A DNA stretch of 64,000 bases from Streptomyces sp. A 4/2 (GCF_940670765.1 NZ_CALNVW010000010.1:310001-374000); one strand, 5' to 3'; shown: positions 52,142-62,635, counted from the first letter of the stretch. The notes: generated from the letters alone by a model not told the origin. Translations and numbers: made by a program.

Positions 52142-53310
52142 ACACGGCGGACGAACGGCTGCGGCGCTGGCGGCTGGTGCTCGGGGGTGACGCGGCGGAG
52201 GGCACCGGCGTCTCGCTCGACGGGCGGGACGCGGCGATGGACGCAGCACTGGGCGCGCTGTACGGCGGCGGGCGCAAGGGCAACGGCCGCAAGGGCGCCG
52301 GACGCGGTGGCGACCGCACGGCCGGGCTCGGCGCGTCCGCGCCGTCCGTCGCGCGCTGGCTGGGCGACATCCGTGCGTACTTCCCGGCCTCCGTCGTCCA
52401 GGTGATGCAACGCGACGCCATCGAACGGCTGGGACTTTCGGCGCTGTTGCTGGAGCCGGAGATGCTGGAGGCGGTCGAGGCGGACGTCCACCTCGTCGGG
52501 ACGCTGCTCTCGCTCAACAAGGCGATGCCCGAGACGACCAGGGAGACGGCTCGCGCCGTTGTCCGCAAGGTGGTCGAGGACCTGGAGAAGCGGCTCGCCA
52601 CACGGACGCGGGCCACGCTCACCGGGGCGCTGGACCGTTCGGCCAGGATCAGCAGGCCGCGCCACCGGGACATCGACTGGAACCGCACCGTCCGCGCCAA
52701 CCTGAAGAACTACCTACCGGAGCACCGCACCGTCGTTCCGGAACGGCTCGTCGGGTACGGCCACGCCTCGCAGTCCGTGAAGAAGGAAGTCGTCCTCTGC
52801 ATCGACCAGTCGGGATCGATGGCGGCCTCCGTCGTCTACGCCTCGGTGTTCGGCGCGGTCCTCGCCTCGATGCGGTCCCTCGCGACGCGGCTCGTCGTCT
52901 TCGACACGGCCGTGGTCGATCTCACGGACCAGCTCGACGACCCGGTGGACGTTCTCTTCGCGACCCAGCTGGGTGGCGGCACCGACATCAACAGGGCGCT
53001 CGCGTACTGCCAGTCGCAGATCACCCGCCCCGCCGACACCGTCGTCGTACTGATCAGCGATCTCTACGAGGGAGGCATACGCGACGAGATGCTCAAGCGG
53101 GTGGCGGCGATGAAGGCATCGGGTGTGCAGTTCGTGGCGCTGCTCGCGCTGTCCGACGAGGGGACACCCGCCTACGACCACGACCACGCGGCGGCCCTCG
53201 CGGCCCTGGGCGTACCGGCGTTCGCCTGCACACCGGACCACTTTCCAGAAGTGATGGCGGCAGCGGTGGAGAAGAGACCCCTGCCTCCGAGCCCGGACCG
53301 TACGGCCTGA
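52138..53310 (+). CDS. VWA (CoxE-like) domain protein
   Basis: A 390-residue protein with a helical N-terminal region (LGDIRAYFPASVVQVMQRDAIERLGL, then LVGTLLSLNKAMPETTRETARAVVRKVVEDLE) and a C-terminal von Willebrand A domain. The metal site is complete: DQSGSM (about 222-227), Thr in GGGTDINRAL and Asp in LISDLYEGG. MoxR/CoxE-type pairs act as chaperone and adaptor. It overlaps the DUF5682 gene by ATGA and is last gene of the right arm. No signal peptide is present, so it should act in the cytoplasm. Confidence 0.9.
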   Translation: MNTADERLRRWRLVLGGDAAEGTGVSLDGRDAAMDAALGALYGGGRKGNGRKGAGRGGDRTAGLGASAPSVARWLGDIRAYFPASVVQVMQRDAIERLGLSALLLEPEMLEAVEADVHLVGTLLSLNKAMPETTRETARAVVRKVVEDLEKRLATRTRATLTGALDRSARISRPRHRDIDWNRTVRANLKNYLPEHRTVVPERLVGYGHASQSVKKEVVLCIDQSGSMAASVVYASVFGAVLASMRSLATRLVVFDTAVVDLTDQLDDPVDVLFATQLGGGTDINRALAYCQSQITRPADTVVVLISDLYEGGIRDEMLKRVAAMKASGVQFVALLALSDEGTPAYDHDHAAALAALGVPAFACTPDHFPEVMAAAVEKRPLPPSPDRTA

Positions 53311-53727
53311 GGGGCCTGAAGCGCGTGAACCCGTGGTACCGGACACGCCGTGAACGGGTCCGCGTCAACTGTGTCGTCGGTCACCCCGGACCGTCCGGCC
53401 GACCCCCTCACCACCCGGCCTCGGCGCGCCCACCGAAGGTCCACAGGGTGCATCGGCGCAGCTCACCGGGGGGTTCCCGGCCACCGGGCCGATGTCCGGT
53501 TCGGGTGGGTGAGTTGTGACAGTAATCACCGCGCAGGTGTGATCTGCGATTTAGGGACCTAGCGCCCACGGGGATAACCTGCGAGACGGACATGCCGCGT
53601 ACTCGGACACCGTCTACGCCTCCCTAGTGACAGCGCAGTCACGTTGCCCTTCGCGGCACGCCCACGCAGACAAGGAACCGCGATCACTACTGCGACGACG
53701 ATTTAAAGCAAAGGGAGACGGACGCGC
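53311..53727. other. Promoter region of sucCD
   Basis: About 417 bases without a gene. It contains GC-rich inverted repeats near 53470-53500, a Crp-like site at 53515-53530 and an AT-rich patch (ATTTAAAGCAAA) near 53701. AAAGGGAG at 53710-53717 is the ribosome site of sucC. Confidence 0.5.
53515..53530 (+). promoter_or_regulatory. Crp-like site upstream of sucC
   Basis: TGTGA-N6-TCACC resembles the Crp consensus TGTGA-N6-TCACA. It lies about 198 bases before sucC. Confidence 0.4.
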
Positions 53728-54903
53728 GTGGACCTGTTCGAGTACCAGGCGAGGGACCTCTTCGCCAAGCACGGTGTACCGGTGCTGGCCGGTGAAGTCA
53801 TCGACACGCCTGAGGCGGCGCGCGAGGTGACCGAGCGTCTGGGCGGCAAGGCTGTCGTCAAGGCGCAGGTCAAGGTCGGCGGCCGAGGCAAGGCCGGCGG
53901 CGTGAAGCTCGCCTCCGACCCGGCCGACGCCGTGGCGAAGGCCGACGCCATTCTGGGCATGGACATCAAGGGCCACACGGTCCAGAGGGTCATGCTGGCC
54001 GAGACCGCGGACATCGCGGAGGAGTACTACGTCTCCTTCCTCCTCGACCGCACCAACCGCACCTTCCTCGCCATGGCGTCCGTCGAGGGCGGCGTGGAGA
54101 TCGAGGTCGTCGCGGAGGAGAACCCCGACGCGCTGGCGAAGATCCCGGTCGACGCCAACGAGGGGTGCACCCCGGAGAAGGCCGCCGAGATCGTCGCCGC
54201 GGCGAAGTTCCCGGCCGAGATCGCCGGTCAGGTGGCCGACGTCCTGCAGAAGCTGTGGACCGTCTTCATCAAGGAGGACGCGCTCCTCGTCGAGGTCAAC
54301 CCGCTGATCAAGTCCGGCGACGGCAAGATCATCGCCCTTGACGGCAAGGTCTCGCTCGACGAGAACGCCGACTTCCGCCAGCCCGAGCACGAGGCGCTGG
54401 AGGACAAGGCCGCAGCCAACCCGCTCGAGGCTGCTGCCAAGGCCAAGAACCTCAACTACGTCAAGCTCGACGGCGAGGTCGGCATCATCGGCAACGGCGC
54501 GGGTCTCGTGATGAGCACCCTCGACGTCGTCGCGTACGCCGGTGAGAACCACGGCAACGTGAAGCCCGCCAACTTCCTCGACATCGGTGGCGGCGCCTCC
54601 GCCGAGGTCATGGCGAACGGCCTGGAGATCATCCTCGGCGACCCGGACGTCAAGTCCGTGTTCGTCAACGTCTTCGGTGGCATCACCGCGTGCGACGAGG
54701 TCGCCAACGGCATCGTCCAGGCCCTTGAGCTCCTCAAGTCCAAGGGCGAAGCGGTCACCAAGCCGCTGGTCGTGCGCCTCGACGGCAACAACGCGGAGCT
54801 GGGTCGCAAGATCCTGTCGGACGCCAACCACCCGCTCGTGCAGCGCGTGGACACCATGGACGGCGCGGCCGACAAGGCCGCCGAGCTCGCGGCTGCGAAG
54901 TAA
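53728..54903 (+). CDS. sucC: Succinyl-CoA synthetase, beta subunit
   Basis: The nucleotide-binding subunit of the enzyme that interconverts succinyl-CoA and succinate with ATP or GTP synthesis. The ATP-grasp domain starts with [19 protein letters not shown] and has [20 protein letters not shown]. The late motifs LVEVNPLI and [19 protein letters not shown] are also visible. The length of 391 residues matches the family. The GTG start has AAAGGGAG about 10 bases upstream. sucD follows 20 bases later. Confidence 0.96.
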   Translation: MDLFEYQARDLFAKHGVPVLAGEVIDTPEAAREVTERLGGKAVVKAQVKVGGRGKAGGVKLASDPADAVAKADAILGMDIKGHTVQRVMLAETADIAEEYYVSFLLDRTNRTFLAMASVEGGVEIEVVAEENPDALAKIPVDANEGCTPEKAAEIVAAAKFPAEIAGQVADVLQKLWTVFIKEDALLVEVNPLIKSGDGKIIALDGKVSLDENADFRQPEHEALEDKAAANPLEAAAKAKNLNYVKLDGEVGIIGNGAGLVMSTLDVVAYAGENHGNVKPANFLDIGGGASAEVMANGLEIILGDPDVKSVFVNVFGGITACDEVANGIVQALELLKSKGEAVTKPLVVRLDGNNAELGRKILSDANHPLVQRVDTMDGAADKAAELAAAK

Positions 54904-54923
54904 GGGAACAGGTCACCAACACC

Positions 54924-55811
54924 ATGGCTATTTTCCTGACCAAGGAAAGCAAGGTCATCGTCCAGGGGATGACCGGCGCCACCGGCATGAAGCACACCAA
55001 GCTCATGCTCGCTGACGGCACCGACATCGTCGGCGGCGTCAACCCGCGCAAGGCCGGTACGTCCGTCGACTTCGACGGCACCGCCGTGCCCGTGTTCGGC
55101 TCCGTCGCCGACGCGATGGCGCAGACCGGCGCCGACGTGTCCGTCGTCTTCGTGCCGCCGGCCTTCGCCAAGGCCGCCGTCATCGAGGCGATCGACGCCG
55201 AGATCGGCCTCGTGGTCGTCATCACCGAGGGCATCGCCGTCCACGACTCGGCCGCCTTCTGGGCGTACGCCGGCTCGAAGGGCAACAAGACCCGGATCAT
55301 CGGTCCGAACTGCCCCGGTCTGATCACCCCCGGTCAGTCCAACGCCGGCATCATCCCGGGCGACATCACCAAGCCCGGCCGCATCGGTCTCGTGTCCAAG
55401 TCCGGCACGCTGACCTACCAGATGATGTACGAGCTCCGTGACATCGGCTTCTCCTCGGCCGTCGGCATCGGTGGCGACCCGGTCATCGGCACGACGCACA
55501 TCGACGCTCTCGCGGCGTTCGAGGCGGACCCCGAGACCGACCTGATCGTGATGATCGGCGAGATCGGCGGCGACGCCGAGGAGCGTGCGGCCGACTACAT
55601 CGCGAAGAACGTGACGAAGCCGGTCGTCGGCTACGTCGCGGGCTTCACGGCTCCCGAGGGCAAGACCATGGGCCACGCCGGCGCCATCGTCTCCGGCTCC
55701 TCCGGTACCGCGCAGGCGAAGAAGGAAGCGCTGGAGGCTGCGGGCGTCAAGGTCGGCAAGACGCCGACCGAGACGGCCAAGCTGGCCCGCGCGATCCTGG
55801 CCGCCGCGTAG
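54924..55811 (+). CDS. sucD: Succinyl-CoA synthetase, alpha subunit
   Basis: The CoA-binding and phosphorylated subunit. It has [25 protein letters not shown] at the CoA-binding Rossmann fold, [11 protein letters not shown] and the active-site His in [21 protein letters not shown] (about 250). The length of 295 residues is normal. It forms an operon with sucC, and a strong stem-loop ends the transcript. Confidence 0.96.
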   Translation: MAIFLTKESKVIVQGMTGATGMKHTKLMLADGTDIVGGVNPRKAGTSVDFDGTAVPVFGSVADAMAQTGADVSVVFVPPAFAKAAVIEAIDAEIGLVVVITEGIAVHDSAAFWAYAGSKGNKTRIIGPNCPGLITPGQSNAGIIPGDITKPGRIGLVSKSGTLTYQMMYELRDIGFSSAVGIGGDPVIGTTHIDALAAFEADPETDLIVMIGEIGGDAEERAADYIAKNVTKPVVGYVAGFTAPEGKTMGHAGAIVSGSSGTAQAKKEALEAAGVKVGKTPTETAKLARAILAAA

Positions 55812-55830
55812 CAGTTACGCAGGTGCGCTG

Positions 55831-55865
55831 CGGGCCCGCGTTCCCTTCCGGGGAGCGCGGGCCCG
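55831..55865. terminator. Stem-loop terminator of sucCD
   Basis: A 15-base stem (CGGGCCCGCGTTCCC with one G-T pair) and a 5-base loop, 19 bases after the sucD stop. It can also serve the convergent gene at 55916-57127. Confidence 0.85.
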
Positions 55866-55915
55866 TTCGCATGTCCGGCCCGGCCGGACCACGACAGGTC
55901 GCAGTCCGGCGGGTC

Positions 55916-57127
55916 TCAGTCCGTCGACGGCACCAGACGACCCGGACCGTTCGCCGGTTCGGTACGGAGCTTCTGCCGCAGCTTCACGTCCTCCGCTGTC
56001 AGTCGCTGCGGGCCGCCGCGCGGCGGGACGCCCTCGACGCGGTGCGGGGCACCCGTCGGTCTGGCGTAGTACGTGGGGGCCGTGGCCAGGGTGTAGCCCG
56101 TCGACGCGGTGAGCAGGACGACGAACCCGGCCGTGAGCCGCGTCCAGAACCTGATCCGGTGTTCGCTTCCCGTCCTGACCACCCGCGCCTCGGGGAGCTT
56201 CACCTCGGGACCGGTCGATGTGAGCGCGGCGAGCCGCTCCTGGAGCAGTTCGGGATCCGCCAGTTCCGGCACCTGCTCGGCGACGGCCGCTCGCGCGTAC
56301 AGGAGACGGTTCGCGGTCGCGGGCGTGCTCGCCTCGGTCTCGGCCGCGGTGTCCGGGAGGTCCAGACCGAGACCGTCGTAGAGCAGCAGGGTGCGCCGGT
56401 ACGCGGGCGGCAGGCCGAGGACCGCGTCGCGCAGCGGACCCTGGTCCGGGTCTGCGGGCTGCCGGTCGAGACGTTTGTGGCTGCGGCGTAACCGGTGCCA
56501 GGGCGACAGCGCGTACTCGTACGCCGCCGCGCGCACCCATCCGGCGGGGTCCCGGTCGGTCGCCACCTCCGGCCAGCGCTGCCAGGCCAGGTGGAACGCG
56601 CGCTCGACGGACTCCGCGGCGAGATGACGGCGGCCGGTGAGGGCGTACGTCTGGTGGACGAGGCGGGGCGCGGCCCGCGCGTAGAGCAGGTCGAAGGCTT
56701 CGGCCGGGGTGGCGTCGTGGAGCGGCCGGGGCTCGTCGCGGCTGCCCGGAGCCGGCTGCGACTCCGCCACCGAAGCTGATGCCGATGCCGATGCCGATGC
56801 CGATGCCGATGCCGATGCCGATGCTGATTCCGGTTCTGGCTCCGATGCCGATGCCGGTGCTGATTCCGGCTCCGGCAGGAGGGCGGGCTGCGGGACGGGC
56901 TCCCGGACGGGCTGAGGGACCGGCTCCCGGACGGGCTGCGGCGTCGGCCCGTGCGCCAGTACCTTCGCGTATGCCGCGTGCCGGTGGCCCTCCGGGCTCG
57001 TACGACCGGACTCCCAGGACCGTACGGTCGCCGGTGTCACCCCGATCGTGGCCGCGAGCTGCTTCACGCTCAGCGATTTCGCCTCGCGCAGCCGACGCCG
57101 TTCCTTCGGGGGCGGGAGATCCGTCAT
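55916..57127 (-). CDS. XRE-headed, sigma-like membrane regulator
   Basis: A 403-residue protein of mosaic build. An XRE helix-turn-helix opens it (SLSVKQLAATIGVTPATVRSWESGRTSPEGH). A low-complexity linker follows with PVPQPVREP units and a Ser-Ala run. The middle (AEAFDLLYARAAPRLVHQTYALTGRRHLAAESVERAFHLAWQRWPEV, then LRDAVLGLPPAYRRTLLLYDGLGLDLPDTAAE) resembles ECF sigma regions 2 and 4. Near residue 345 is one membrane helix (FVVLLTASTGYTLATA). I infer a membrane-tethered regulator; a true sigma activity is unproven. The ATG has GGGGG ahead. Confidence 0.75.
   Translation of the reverse strand: MTDLPPPKERRRLREAKSLSVKQLAATIGVTPATVRSWESGRTSPEGHRHAAYAKVLAHGPTPQPVREPVPQPVREPVPQPALLPEPESAPASASEPEPESASASASASASASASASASVAESQPAPGSRDEPRPLHDATPAEAFDLLYARAAPRLVHQTYALTGRRHLAAESVERAFHLAWQRWPEVATDRDPAGWVRAAAYEYALSPWHRLRRSHKRLDRQPADPDQGPLRDAVLGLPPAYRRTLLLYDGLGLDLPDTAAETEASTPATANRLLYARAAVAEQVPELADPELLQERLAALTSTGPEVKLPEARVVRTGSEHRIRFWTRLTAGFVVLLTASTGYTLATAPTYYARPTGAPHRVEGVPPRGGPQRLTAEDVKLRQKLRTEPANGPGRLVPSTD
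56772..56827 (-). repeat. Six-base coding repeat (Ser-Ala run)
   Basis: About eight copies of the hexamer GATGCC (plus strand) code for the alternating Ser-Ala stretch in the linker of the XRE/sigma-like protein. Slippage-prone, in frame. Confidence 0.85.
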
Positions 57128-57244
57128 GAGATACCCCCAGCGCTGCTCATGGCAGTGCGCCAGTCCGAAAAGTACATAAACGTATATTGAGTGACACGAC
57201 CGGCCTTTGCCTGTTACGCGGCGAAAGCGCGTGTCGTTGGCAGC

Positions 57245-59116
57245 ATGGCCCGCGTGACCCAGATGACCGACCGCAGCCTGTCGCTCGTTCCCGTACGGAC
57301 CCGTACCGCCGCGCTGTCCGACTGCGTGCTGCGCGGTGCGGTCGCGGCAGGGTTCGGGCTCAGCGTGCTCACCGTCCTGGTGATGCTGCTGTGGATCAGC
57401 TCGCCGTACCCCGACAGCGGCCTGGGCGGGGCGCTGCACGTCGCCGCCGCACTGTGGCTGCTGGCTCACGGTACGGAGCTGACCAGGCAGGACACCCTCT
57501 CCGGCGTTCCCGCTCCGCTGGGTGTGGTGCCGATACTGCTGGTCGTTCTGCCTGTCTGGCTGGTCCAGCGGGCCGCGCACGACGCGCTCGACCCGGCGAA
57601 CGGCCGTCCCGGACCGTCGTCGCGAGGTGCCCTGTGCGCGGTCACCGGCGGCTATCTGCTGGTTGCCGTCGCGGTGGCGCTGTACGCGGCGGGCGGGACG
57701 CTGCCCGCGGAGCCGCTGAGTGCGCTCTGGCATCTGCCGCTCGCCGTCGGTGCTGCGGCGGCTGCCGGGGTGTGGCGGGCGCGCGGATGTCCGGGCGGAC
57801 CGTTGCCCCGCCCGGTGCGGTGGATCCTGCCGAAGGGTGCACGTGCGGCCCTCGCCCGGCCCGGGATGCCGGACACGCTGAGGGCCGCTGCCGCCGGTGT
57901 CATGGTGCTGACCGGCGGCGGGGCGCTGCTCGTCGGGGGCGCGCTGGTGTGGCACGCGGGCGCGGCGCAGCAGTCGTTCCTCCAGCTCACCGGTGCCTGG
58001 TCGGGCCGGTTCACGGTTCTGCTGCTGGCTGTCTCGCTGGTGCCGAACGCGGCTGTCTGGGGGGCTTCGTACGCCCTCGGCCCCGGCTTCGTCCTCGGTA
58101 CGGGGACCACGGTGACGCCGCTCGCGGTGACCGGGAACACCGTGCTCCCGCACTTCCCCCTGCTGACCGCGGTGCCCGGGGAGGGCCGGGGCTCTCCGCT
58201 CGGCTGGGCGGTGGCGGCAGTGCCGTTGGCGGCGGGCGTGGTGCTCGGCTGGTTCGTCGTCCGGGGAGGGGAGGAGGCCGGGCCGATCCCGCTGGGCGGC
58301 ACCGTGCTCTCCGCTGTGTCGGCGGCCGTGGGGTGCGCGGCGGCGATGACGGGCCTCGCCGCCCTGGCGGGCGGGCCGCTGGGCACCGGCAGTCTGGCGT
58401 CCTTCGGCCCTGTGTGGTGGCGCACGGGTGCGGCAGCGCTGGTCTGGACAGTGGGAACGGGGCTGCTGGTCGCGCTGGTCCGGCGCTGGCGGGTCCTCCG
58501 GCGCAACCGGCCTGCCGCACCCGTCCCGCAAGCCGCCGGGGAACCGGAGTGGCACGACAGCGGGGCCAGGGTGGCGCGGTGGGCTGCGCTTCGGGCGGCG
58601 TCGGCGGGACTGAAGGCCAGGATTCCCCAGCCCGGTGACCAGCCCGGTGACCAGCCCGCTGACCAGCCCGCTGACCAAGCCGGTGATCAGCCGAGTGACC
58701 AGTCCGGTGACCAGGCCGATGGCTGTGCTGCCGCGGATCCGGGGGATGCGGACGCCGCTGCGAACAATGACGGGGCGCGCGGCGAGGACGGCGAGGACGG
58801 TGACGGTCCTGCTGTCGTTCAGCCCGGCCCGGACCGTACGGATAGGGCAGACGGCCCCGATGGCCCCGACGGCCCCGACGGCCCCGACGGCCCCGGCAGT
58901 ACGGAGGTCCAGGACGGCACCGATGGCACTGACGGCACAAGCAGCCCGGGAAGCGACAACGACGTACCGGCTGCCGTGCCTGCCGTGCCTGTCACAGCCC
59001 CGGCCCCGCCCGCCCCGCCGGAAACGGGCGCCGAGGCCGGACCCCGCGCGGAACCCGGAGCCGGTCCGGGCATCGGCAGCGCCTGGCCCCCGATGTCGTA
59101 CACCGACGGGGACTGA
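57245..59116 (+). CDS. DUF6350/PerM-like membrane protein
   Basis: A 623-residue protein with about nine membrane helices in the first 420 residues (for example [20 protein letters not shown] and [24 protein letters not shown]). The C-terminal 200 residues are a disordered Asp/Gly/Pro-rich region with GDQP and DGPDGP repeats. Its position between sucCD and purNH matches the mycobacterial cell-division protein PerM as I recall it, which supports a divisome role. ATG 57245 ([21 protein letters not shown]) was chosen. Confidence 0.78.
   Translation: MARVTQMTDRSLSLVPVRTRTAALSDCVLRGAVAAGFGLSVLTVLVMLLWISSPYPDSGLGGALHVAAALWLLAHGTELTRQDTLSGVPAPLGVVPILLVVLPVWLVQRAAHDALDPANGRPGPSSRGALCAVTGGYLLVAVAVALYAAGGTLPAEPLSALWHLPLAVGAAAAAGVWRARGCPGGPLPRPVRWILPKGARAALARPGMPDTLRAAAAGVMVLTGGGALLVGGALVWHAGAAQQSFLQLTGAWSGRFTVLLLAVSLVPNAAVWGASYALGPGFVLGTGTTVTPLAVTGNTVLPHFPLLTAVPGEGRGSPLGWAVAAVPLAAGVVLGWFVVRGGEEAGPIPLGGTVLSAVSAAVGCAAAMTGLAALAGGPLGTGSLASFGPVWWRTGAAALVWTVGTGLLVALVRRWRVLRRNRPAAPVPQAAGEPEWHDSGARVARWAALRAASAGLKARIPQPGDQPGDQPADQPADQAGDQPSDQSGDQADGCAAADPGDADAAANNDGARGEDGEDGDGPAVVQPGPDRTDRADGPDGPDGPDGPDGPGSTEVQDGTDGTDGTSSPGSDNDVPAAVPAVPVTAPAPPAPPETGAEAGPRAEPGAGPGIGSAWPPMSYTDGD
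58628..58711 (+). repeat. 12-base coding repeats in the PerM-like tail
   Basis: Seven copies of CAGCCCGGTGAC or close variants code for GDQP/ADQP units. A second, 9-base array (GGCCCCGAC) follows at about 58856-58895 and codes for DGP units. Confidence 0.85.
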
Positions 59117-59222
59117 CAGCCGCGCACCGCCGAACGGGGCGGGAACCCGGGCCTCCCCGCTCGCAGACGCGTGACGCGCGCCGCGTGCTACTCCCTCGCC
59201 CCTACCCCTTCATCTCTCGTCC

Positions 59223-60137
59223 CTACTCCTTCGTGCCGAGAACCGGGACCAGCGAGCCCGGCAGCAGCTTGTTGCAGGCGATCTGGCCTTGCTTCGTCAA
59301 CGCATCGTCCACGCACGTGTAGTAGTCGCGGTACACGAGGTGCGAGGTGAAGACCAGCGCCACCATCACCAGTGCCATTCCGGCCGTCACCAGACCGCTC
59401 ACCGCCGCCGTGATCTGCGGCTTCGACGAGCCTGCGTACGGACCGGGCGCCGGCGGCACGTGCGGTGCGGGCGGCGCTCCCGGTGCGGCCGGCCGGCCGT
59501 CGGTGGGGGTGGCCGGGGGCGGCTGGGTCGTCAGCGCCGTGGCCCCGCGGGTGTCGTGCTGCACCGGCTGCGGCTTCGCCCGGAGCGAGCTGATACCCCA
59601 GTACAACGCGAGCGACCCGAGCAGCAGGCTGACCTCGGGCAGATTGAAGAGCACGAAGAAGAACGCCCACATTCCGGCGAGCAGGGCGTATCGCGCCCGC
59701 CGCTGCGCCGGGTCCTTCGGGTCCCAGCGCAGGCCCGCGCCCGGACCGCCCGGCCCGTTGCCCGGCCCCTTCGGGCCGTCGCCCCGGCCGTTCCCGGGTT
59801 CGTTCGGGCCGCCCTGGGGCCGCTGCGGGCCGCCGCCCCAGCCGCCGCCCTGGCGGCCGGGCTGAACCGGGCTCCACTGGCTGCCCCGGCCGGGAGGCGG
59901 CGACTGGTCGTCACCGCTGCCGTCACCCCCGTTGCCGGAATGACCGGAGTTGCCCTCGTCGCCCCCGTTGGCCGGGCGCCGCGGCTGCCACGGCTGGTCC
60001 GGCCGGCCCTCCGGTGGCGGGGCGAAGGGGTTGTCGTCGGGCTCCGTCGAAGAGGGCCGGCGTTCCCGCAGCAGCAGCACTGAGTCCTGCCCGTGCCGTG
60101 GGGTGCGGAGAGTCGCGCGGTGGCGTCGGTCCTGCAT
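59223..60137 (-). CDS. Hypothetical membrane protein with disordered N-terminus
   Basis: A 304-residue protein. The first 150 residues are Gly/Pro/Asn-rich and disordered. Then RARYALLAGMWAFFFVLFNLPEVSLLLGSLALYWGISSLRA forms two membrane helices. A Pro-rich linker and a third helix (SGLVTAGMALVMVALVFTSHLVY) follow. A short outer end contains two Cys (YTCVDDALTKQGQIACNKLLPG) that may form a disulfide. The family is unknown to me. Start ATG 60137 has GGGGAAG about 11 bases upstream. Confidence 0.65.
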   Translation of the reverse strand: MQDRRHRATLRTPRHGQDSVLLLRERRPSSTEPDDNPFAPPPEGRPDQPWQPRRPANGGDEGNSGHSGNGGDGSGDDQSPPPGRGSQWSPVQPGRQGGGWGGGPQRPQGGPNEPGNGRGDGPKGPGNGPGGPGAGLRWDPKDPAQRRARYALLAGMWAFFFVLFNLPEVSLLLGSLALYWGISSLRAKPQPVQHDTRGATALTTQPPPATPTDGRPAAPGAPPAPHVPPAPGPYAGSSKPQITAAVSGLVTAGMALVMVALVFTSHLVYRDYYTCVDDALTKQGQIACNKLLPGSLVPVLGTKE

Positions 60138-60251
60138 CTGGTGAACGTCTTCCCCTCATTCGGTTCCCGTCCGGGAGACGGATCCTGTCCCCAGACGCTA
60201 CCTCTCGGCCGGGCCCCCGTCCCGTGGGGGCCGCTCCGTGTGCCGGTATCG

Positions 60252-60279
60252 TTGCCGACGGTCGGCGCGTTCGTAGAGT
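60252..60279 (+). promoter_or_regulatory. Promoter of purNH
   Basis: TTGCCG (60252-60257) and TAGAGT (60274-60279) are 16 bases apart, about 67 bases before purN. Confidence 0.45.
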
Positions 60280-60345
60280 TCCCCGTATCGGGAGATGCGA
60301 TCGATTCGTACGACCGCACAAGTCGTATCCAGAAAGGGCCCCGCT

Positions 60346-60996
60346 GTGGCCTCCCCGCCCCCTCCCGCCCGCCTGGTCGTGCTGGTTTCCGGCTCCGGAA
60401 CCAATCTGCAGGCCCTGCTCGACGCCATCGGTGACGATCCGGCCGCCTACGGTGCCGAGATCGTCGCGGTCGGCGCCGACCGCGACGGCATCGCCGGACT
60501 CGACCGCGCCCGCGACGCCGGGCTGCCGACCTTCGTATGCAAGGTGAAGGAGTACGCGGACCGTGCCGCCTGGGACGCCGCGCTGACCGAGGCCACGGCC
60601 GCGTACGCGCCGGACCTGGTCGTCTCGGCCGGATTCATGAAGATCGTGGGGAAGGATTTCCTCGCGGCCTTCGGCGGCCGGTTCGTCAATACGCACCCGG
60701 CCCTGCTGCCCGCATTTCCCGGGGCCCACGGCGTACGCGACGCGCTCGCATACGGCGCCAGGGTCACCGGCTGCACCGTCCACTTCGTCGACGACGGCGT
60801 CGACACCGGTCCGATCATCGCGCAGGGCGTGGTCGAGATCCGGGAGCAGGACGACGAAAGCGCTCTTCACGAGCGCATCAAAGAAGTCGAGCGAAGGCTG
60901 CTCGTCGATGTCGTGGGGCGTCTGGCCCGTAACGGCTACCGCATTGAGGGACGAAAGGTACAGGTCGGTGCACACCGAGAACACGGACACCGTTAA
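60346..60996 (+). CDS. purN: Phosphoribosylglycinamide formyltransferase
   Basis: Formylates GAR with 10-formyl-THF in purine synthesis. Features are [19 protein letters not shown] at the phosphate loop and the catalytic region [24 protein letters not shown], with Asn, His and the Asp in [13 protein letters not shown]. The 216 residues match the family. GTG 60346 has AAAGGG 7 bases ahead. Its 3' end overlaps purH by 29 bases, and both should be translated from one mRNA. Confidence 0.95.
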   Translation: MASPPPPARLVVLVSGSGTNLQALLDAIGDDPAAYGAEIVAVGADRDGIAGLDRARDAGLPTFVCKVKEYADRAAWDAALTEATAAYAPDLVVSAGFMKIVGKDFLAAFGGRFVNTHPALLPAFPGAHGVRDALAYGARVTGCTVHFVDDGVDTGPIIAQGVVEIREQDDESALHERIKEVERRLLVDVVGRLARNGYRIEGRKVQVGAHREHGHR

Positions 60997-62536
60997 GCCC
61001 ATCCGGCGCGCGCTCATCAGCGTCTACGACAAGTCGGGCCTGGAGGAGCTGGCCCTCGGGCTGCACGGGGCGGGCGTCACGCTCGTCTCCACCGGATCCA
61101 CCGCGGCGAAGATCGCGGCTGCCGGTGTGCCGGTCACCAAGGTCGAGGAGCTCACCGGCTTCCCGGAGTGCCTGGACGGCCGGGTCAAGACGCTGCACCC
61201 GCGGGTGCACGCCGGGATCCTCGCCGACCTCCGCCTGGAGGACCACCGCAAGCAGCTCACCGAGCTGGGGGTGGAGCCCTTCGACCTGGTCGTCGTGAAC
61301 CTCTACCCCTTCACGGAGACCGTCGCTTCCGGCGCCACCCCCGACGAGTGCGTCGAGCAGATCGACATCGGCGGCCCGTCGATGGTCCGGGCCGCGGCGA
61401 AGAACCACCCGTCGGTGGCGGTCGTCACCAGCCCGGAGCGCTACGCGGACGTGCTGACCGCCGTCAGCGGCGGCGGCTTCGACCTGGCCGCGCGCAAGCG
61501 TCTCGCGGCCGAGGCGTTCCGCCACACCGCCGCGTACGACGTGGCCGTGGCGGGCTGGTTCGCCGACGACTACGCGGCGGCCGACGACAGCGGCTTCCCC
61601 GATTTCCTCGGTGCGACGTACGAGCGCGGCAACGTCCTGCGGTACGGCGAGAACCCGCACCAGGGTGCCGCGCTCTACGTGAGCGGCACGGGCGGCCTCG
61701 CCCAGGCCGAGCAGCTGCACGGCAAGGAGATGTCGTACAACAACTACACGGACACCGACGCCGCGCGCCGGGCCGCGTACGACCACGCCGAGCCCTGTGT
61801 GGCGATCATCAAGCACGCCAACCCGTGCGGCATCGCGATCGGCACCGACCTCGCGGAGGTGCACCGCAGGGCGCACGCCTGTGACCCGGTCTCCGCGTAC
61901 GGCGGCGTGATCGCGGTGAACCGTCCGGTCACCACGGCCATGGCCGAGCAGGTGGCCGAGATCTTCACCGAGGTCATCGTCGCTCCGGCGTACGAGAACG
62001 GCGCGGTCGAGATCCTGGCCCGCAAGAAGAACATCCGGGTGCTGCGCTGCCCGGACGCCCCGTCGGCCCCGGTCGAGGTCAAGCAGATCGACGGCGGCGC
62101 ACTCCTCCAGGTCACCGACCGGCTCCAGGCCGACGGCGACAACCCGGAGAACTGGAAGCTCGCATCGGGTGACGCGCTCGGCGCGGCCGAACTCGCCGAG
62201 CTGTCGTTCGCCTGGAAGGCGTGCCGCGCCGTGAAGTCCAACGCGATCCTGCTCGCCAAGGACGGCGCGTCCGTCGGCGTCGGCATGGGTCAGGTCAACC
62301 GCGTCGACTCGGCGAAGCTCGCCGTGGAGCGCGCGGGCGAGGAGCGGGCCAGGGGTGCGTACGCCGCCTCCGACGCCTTCTTCCCGTTCCCCGACGGCTT
62401 CGAGATCCTGGCGAACGCCGGGGTGAAGGCCGTGGTCCAGCCGGGCGGTTCGATCCGTGACGAGCTGGTCGTGGAGGCCGCCGAGAAGGCCGGCGTGACG
62501 ATGTACTTCACCGGGACGCGTCACTTCTTCCACTAG
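60968..62536 (+). CDS. purH: Bifunctional AICAR transformylase/IMP cyclohydrolase
   Basis: Carries out the last two steps to IMP. The cyclohydrolase part starts with [17 protein letters not shown] and has the MGS fold ([38 protein letters not shown]). The transformylase part has [19 protein letters not shown] with the catalytic Lys-His pair and [21 protein letters not shown]. The end is [14 protein letters not shown]. At 522 residues the length is normal. GTG 60968 lies inside the end of purN. Confidence 0.96.
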   Translation: MHTENTDTVKPIRRALISVYDKSGLEELALGLHGAGVTLVSTGSTAAKIAAAGVPVTKVEELTGFPECLDGRVKTLHPRVHAGILADLRLEDHRKQLTELGVEPFDLVVVNLYPFTETVASGATPDECVEQIDIGGPSMVRAAAKNHPSVAVVTSPERYADVLTAVSGGGFDLAARKRLAAEAFRHTAAYDVAVAGWFADDYAAADDSGFPDFLGATYERGNVLRYGENPHQGAALYVSGTGGLAQAEQLHGKEMSYNNYTDTDAARRAAYDHAEPCVAIIKHANPCGIAIGTDLAEVHRRAHACDPVSAYGGVIAVNRPVTTAMAEQVAEIFTEVIVAPAYENGAVEILARKKNIRVLRCPDAPSAPVEVKQIDGGALLQVTDRLQADGDNPENWKLASGDALGAAELAELSFAWKACRAVKSNAILLAKDGASVGVGMGQVNRVDSAKLAVERAGEERARGAYAASDAFFPFPDGFEILANAGVKAVVQPGGSIRDELVVEAAEKAGVTMYFTGTRHFFH

Positions 62537-62555
62537 GACCTGCCCGGGACCGGTA

Positions 62556-62585
62556 CCGGGGGCCGCCCGCACAGGCGGCCCCCGG
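62556..62585 (+). terminator. Stem-loop terminator of purH
   Basis: A perfect 12-base stem (CCGGGGGCCGCC and complement) with the 6-base loop CGCACA. Confidence 0.8.
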
Positions 62586-62592
62586 AACGCCC

Positions 62593-62635
62593 GAGGGCCG
62601 TAACTCCTCGCTGAATGCGCGGAGTTACGGCCCTC
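62593..62635. terminator. Second stem-loop between convergent genes
   Basis: A perfect 15-base stem (GAGGGCCGTAACTCC and complement) with a 13-base loop. It probably ends the RDD gene on the minus strand, giving back-to-back terminators. Confidence 0.8.
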
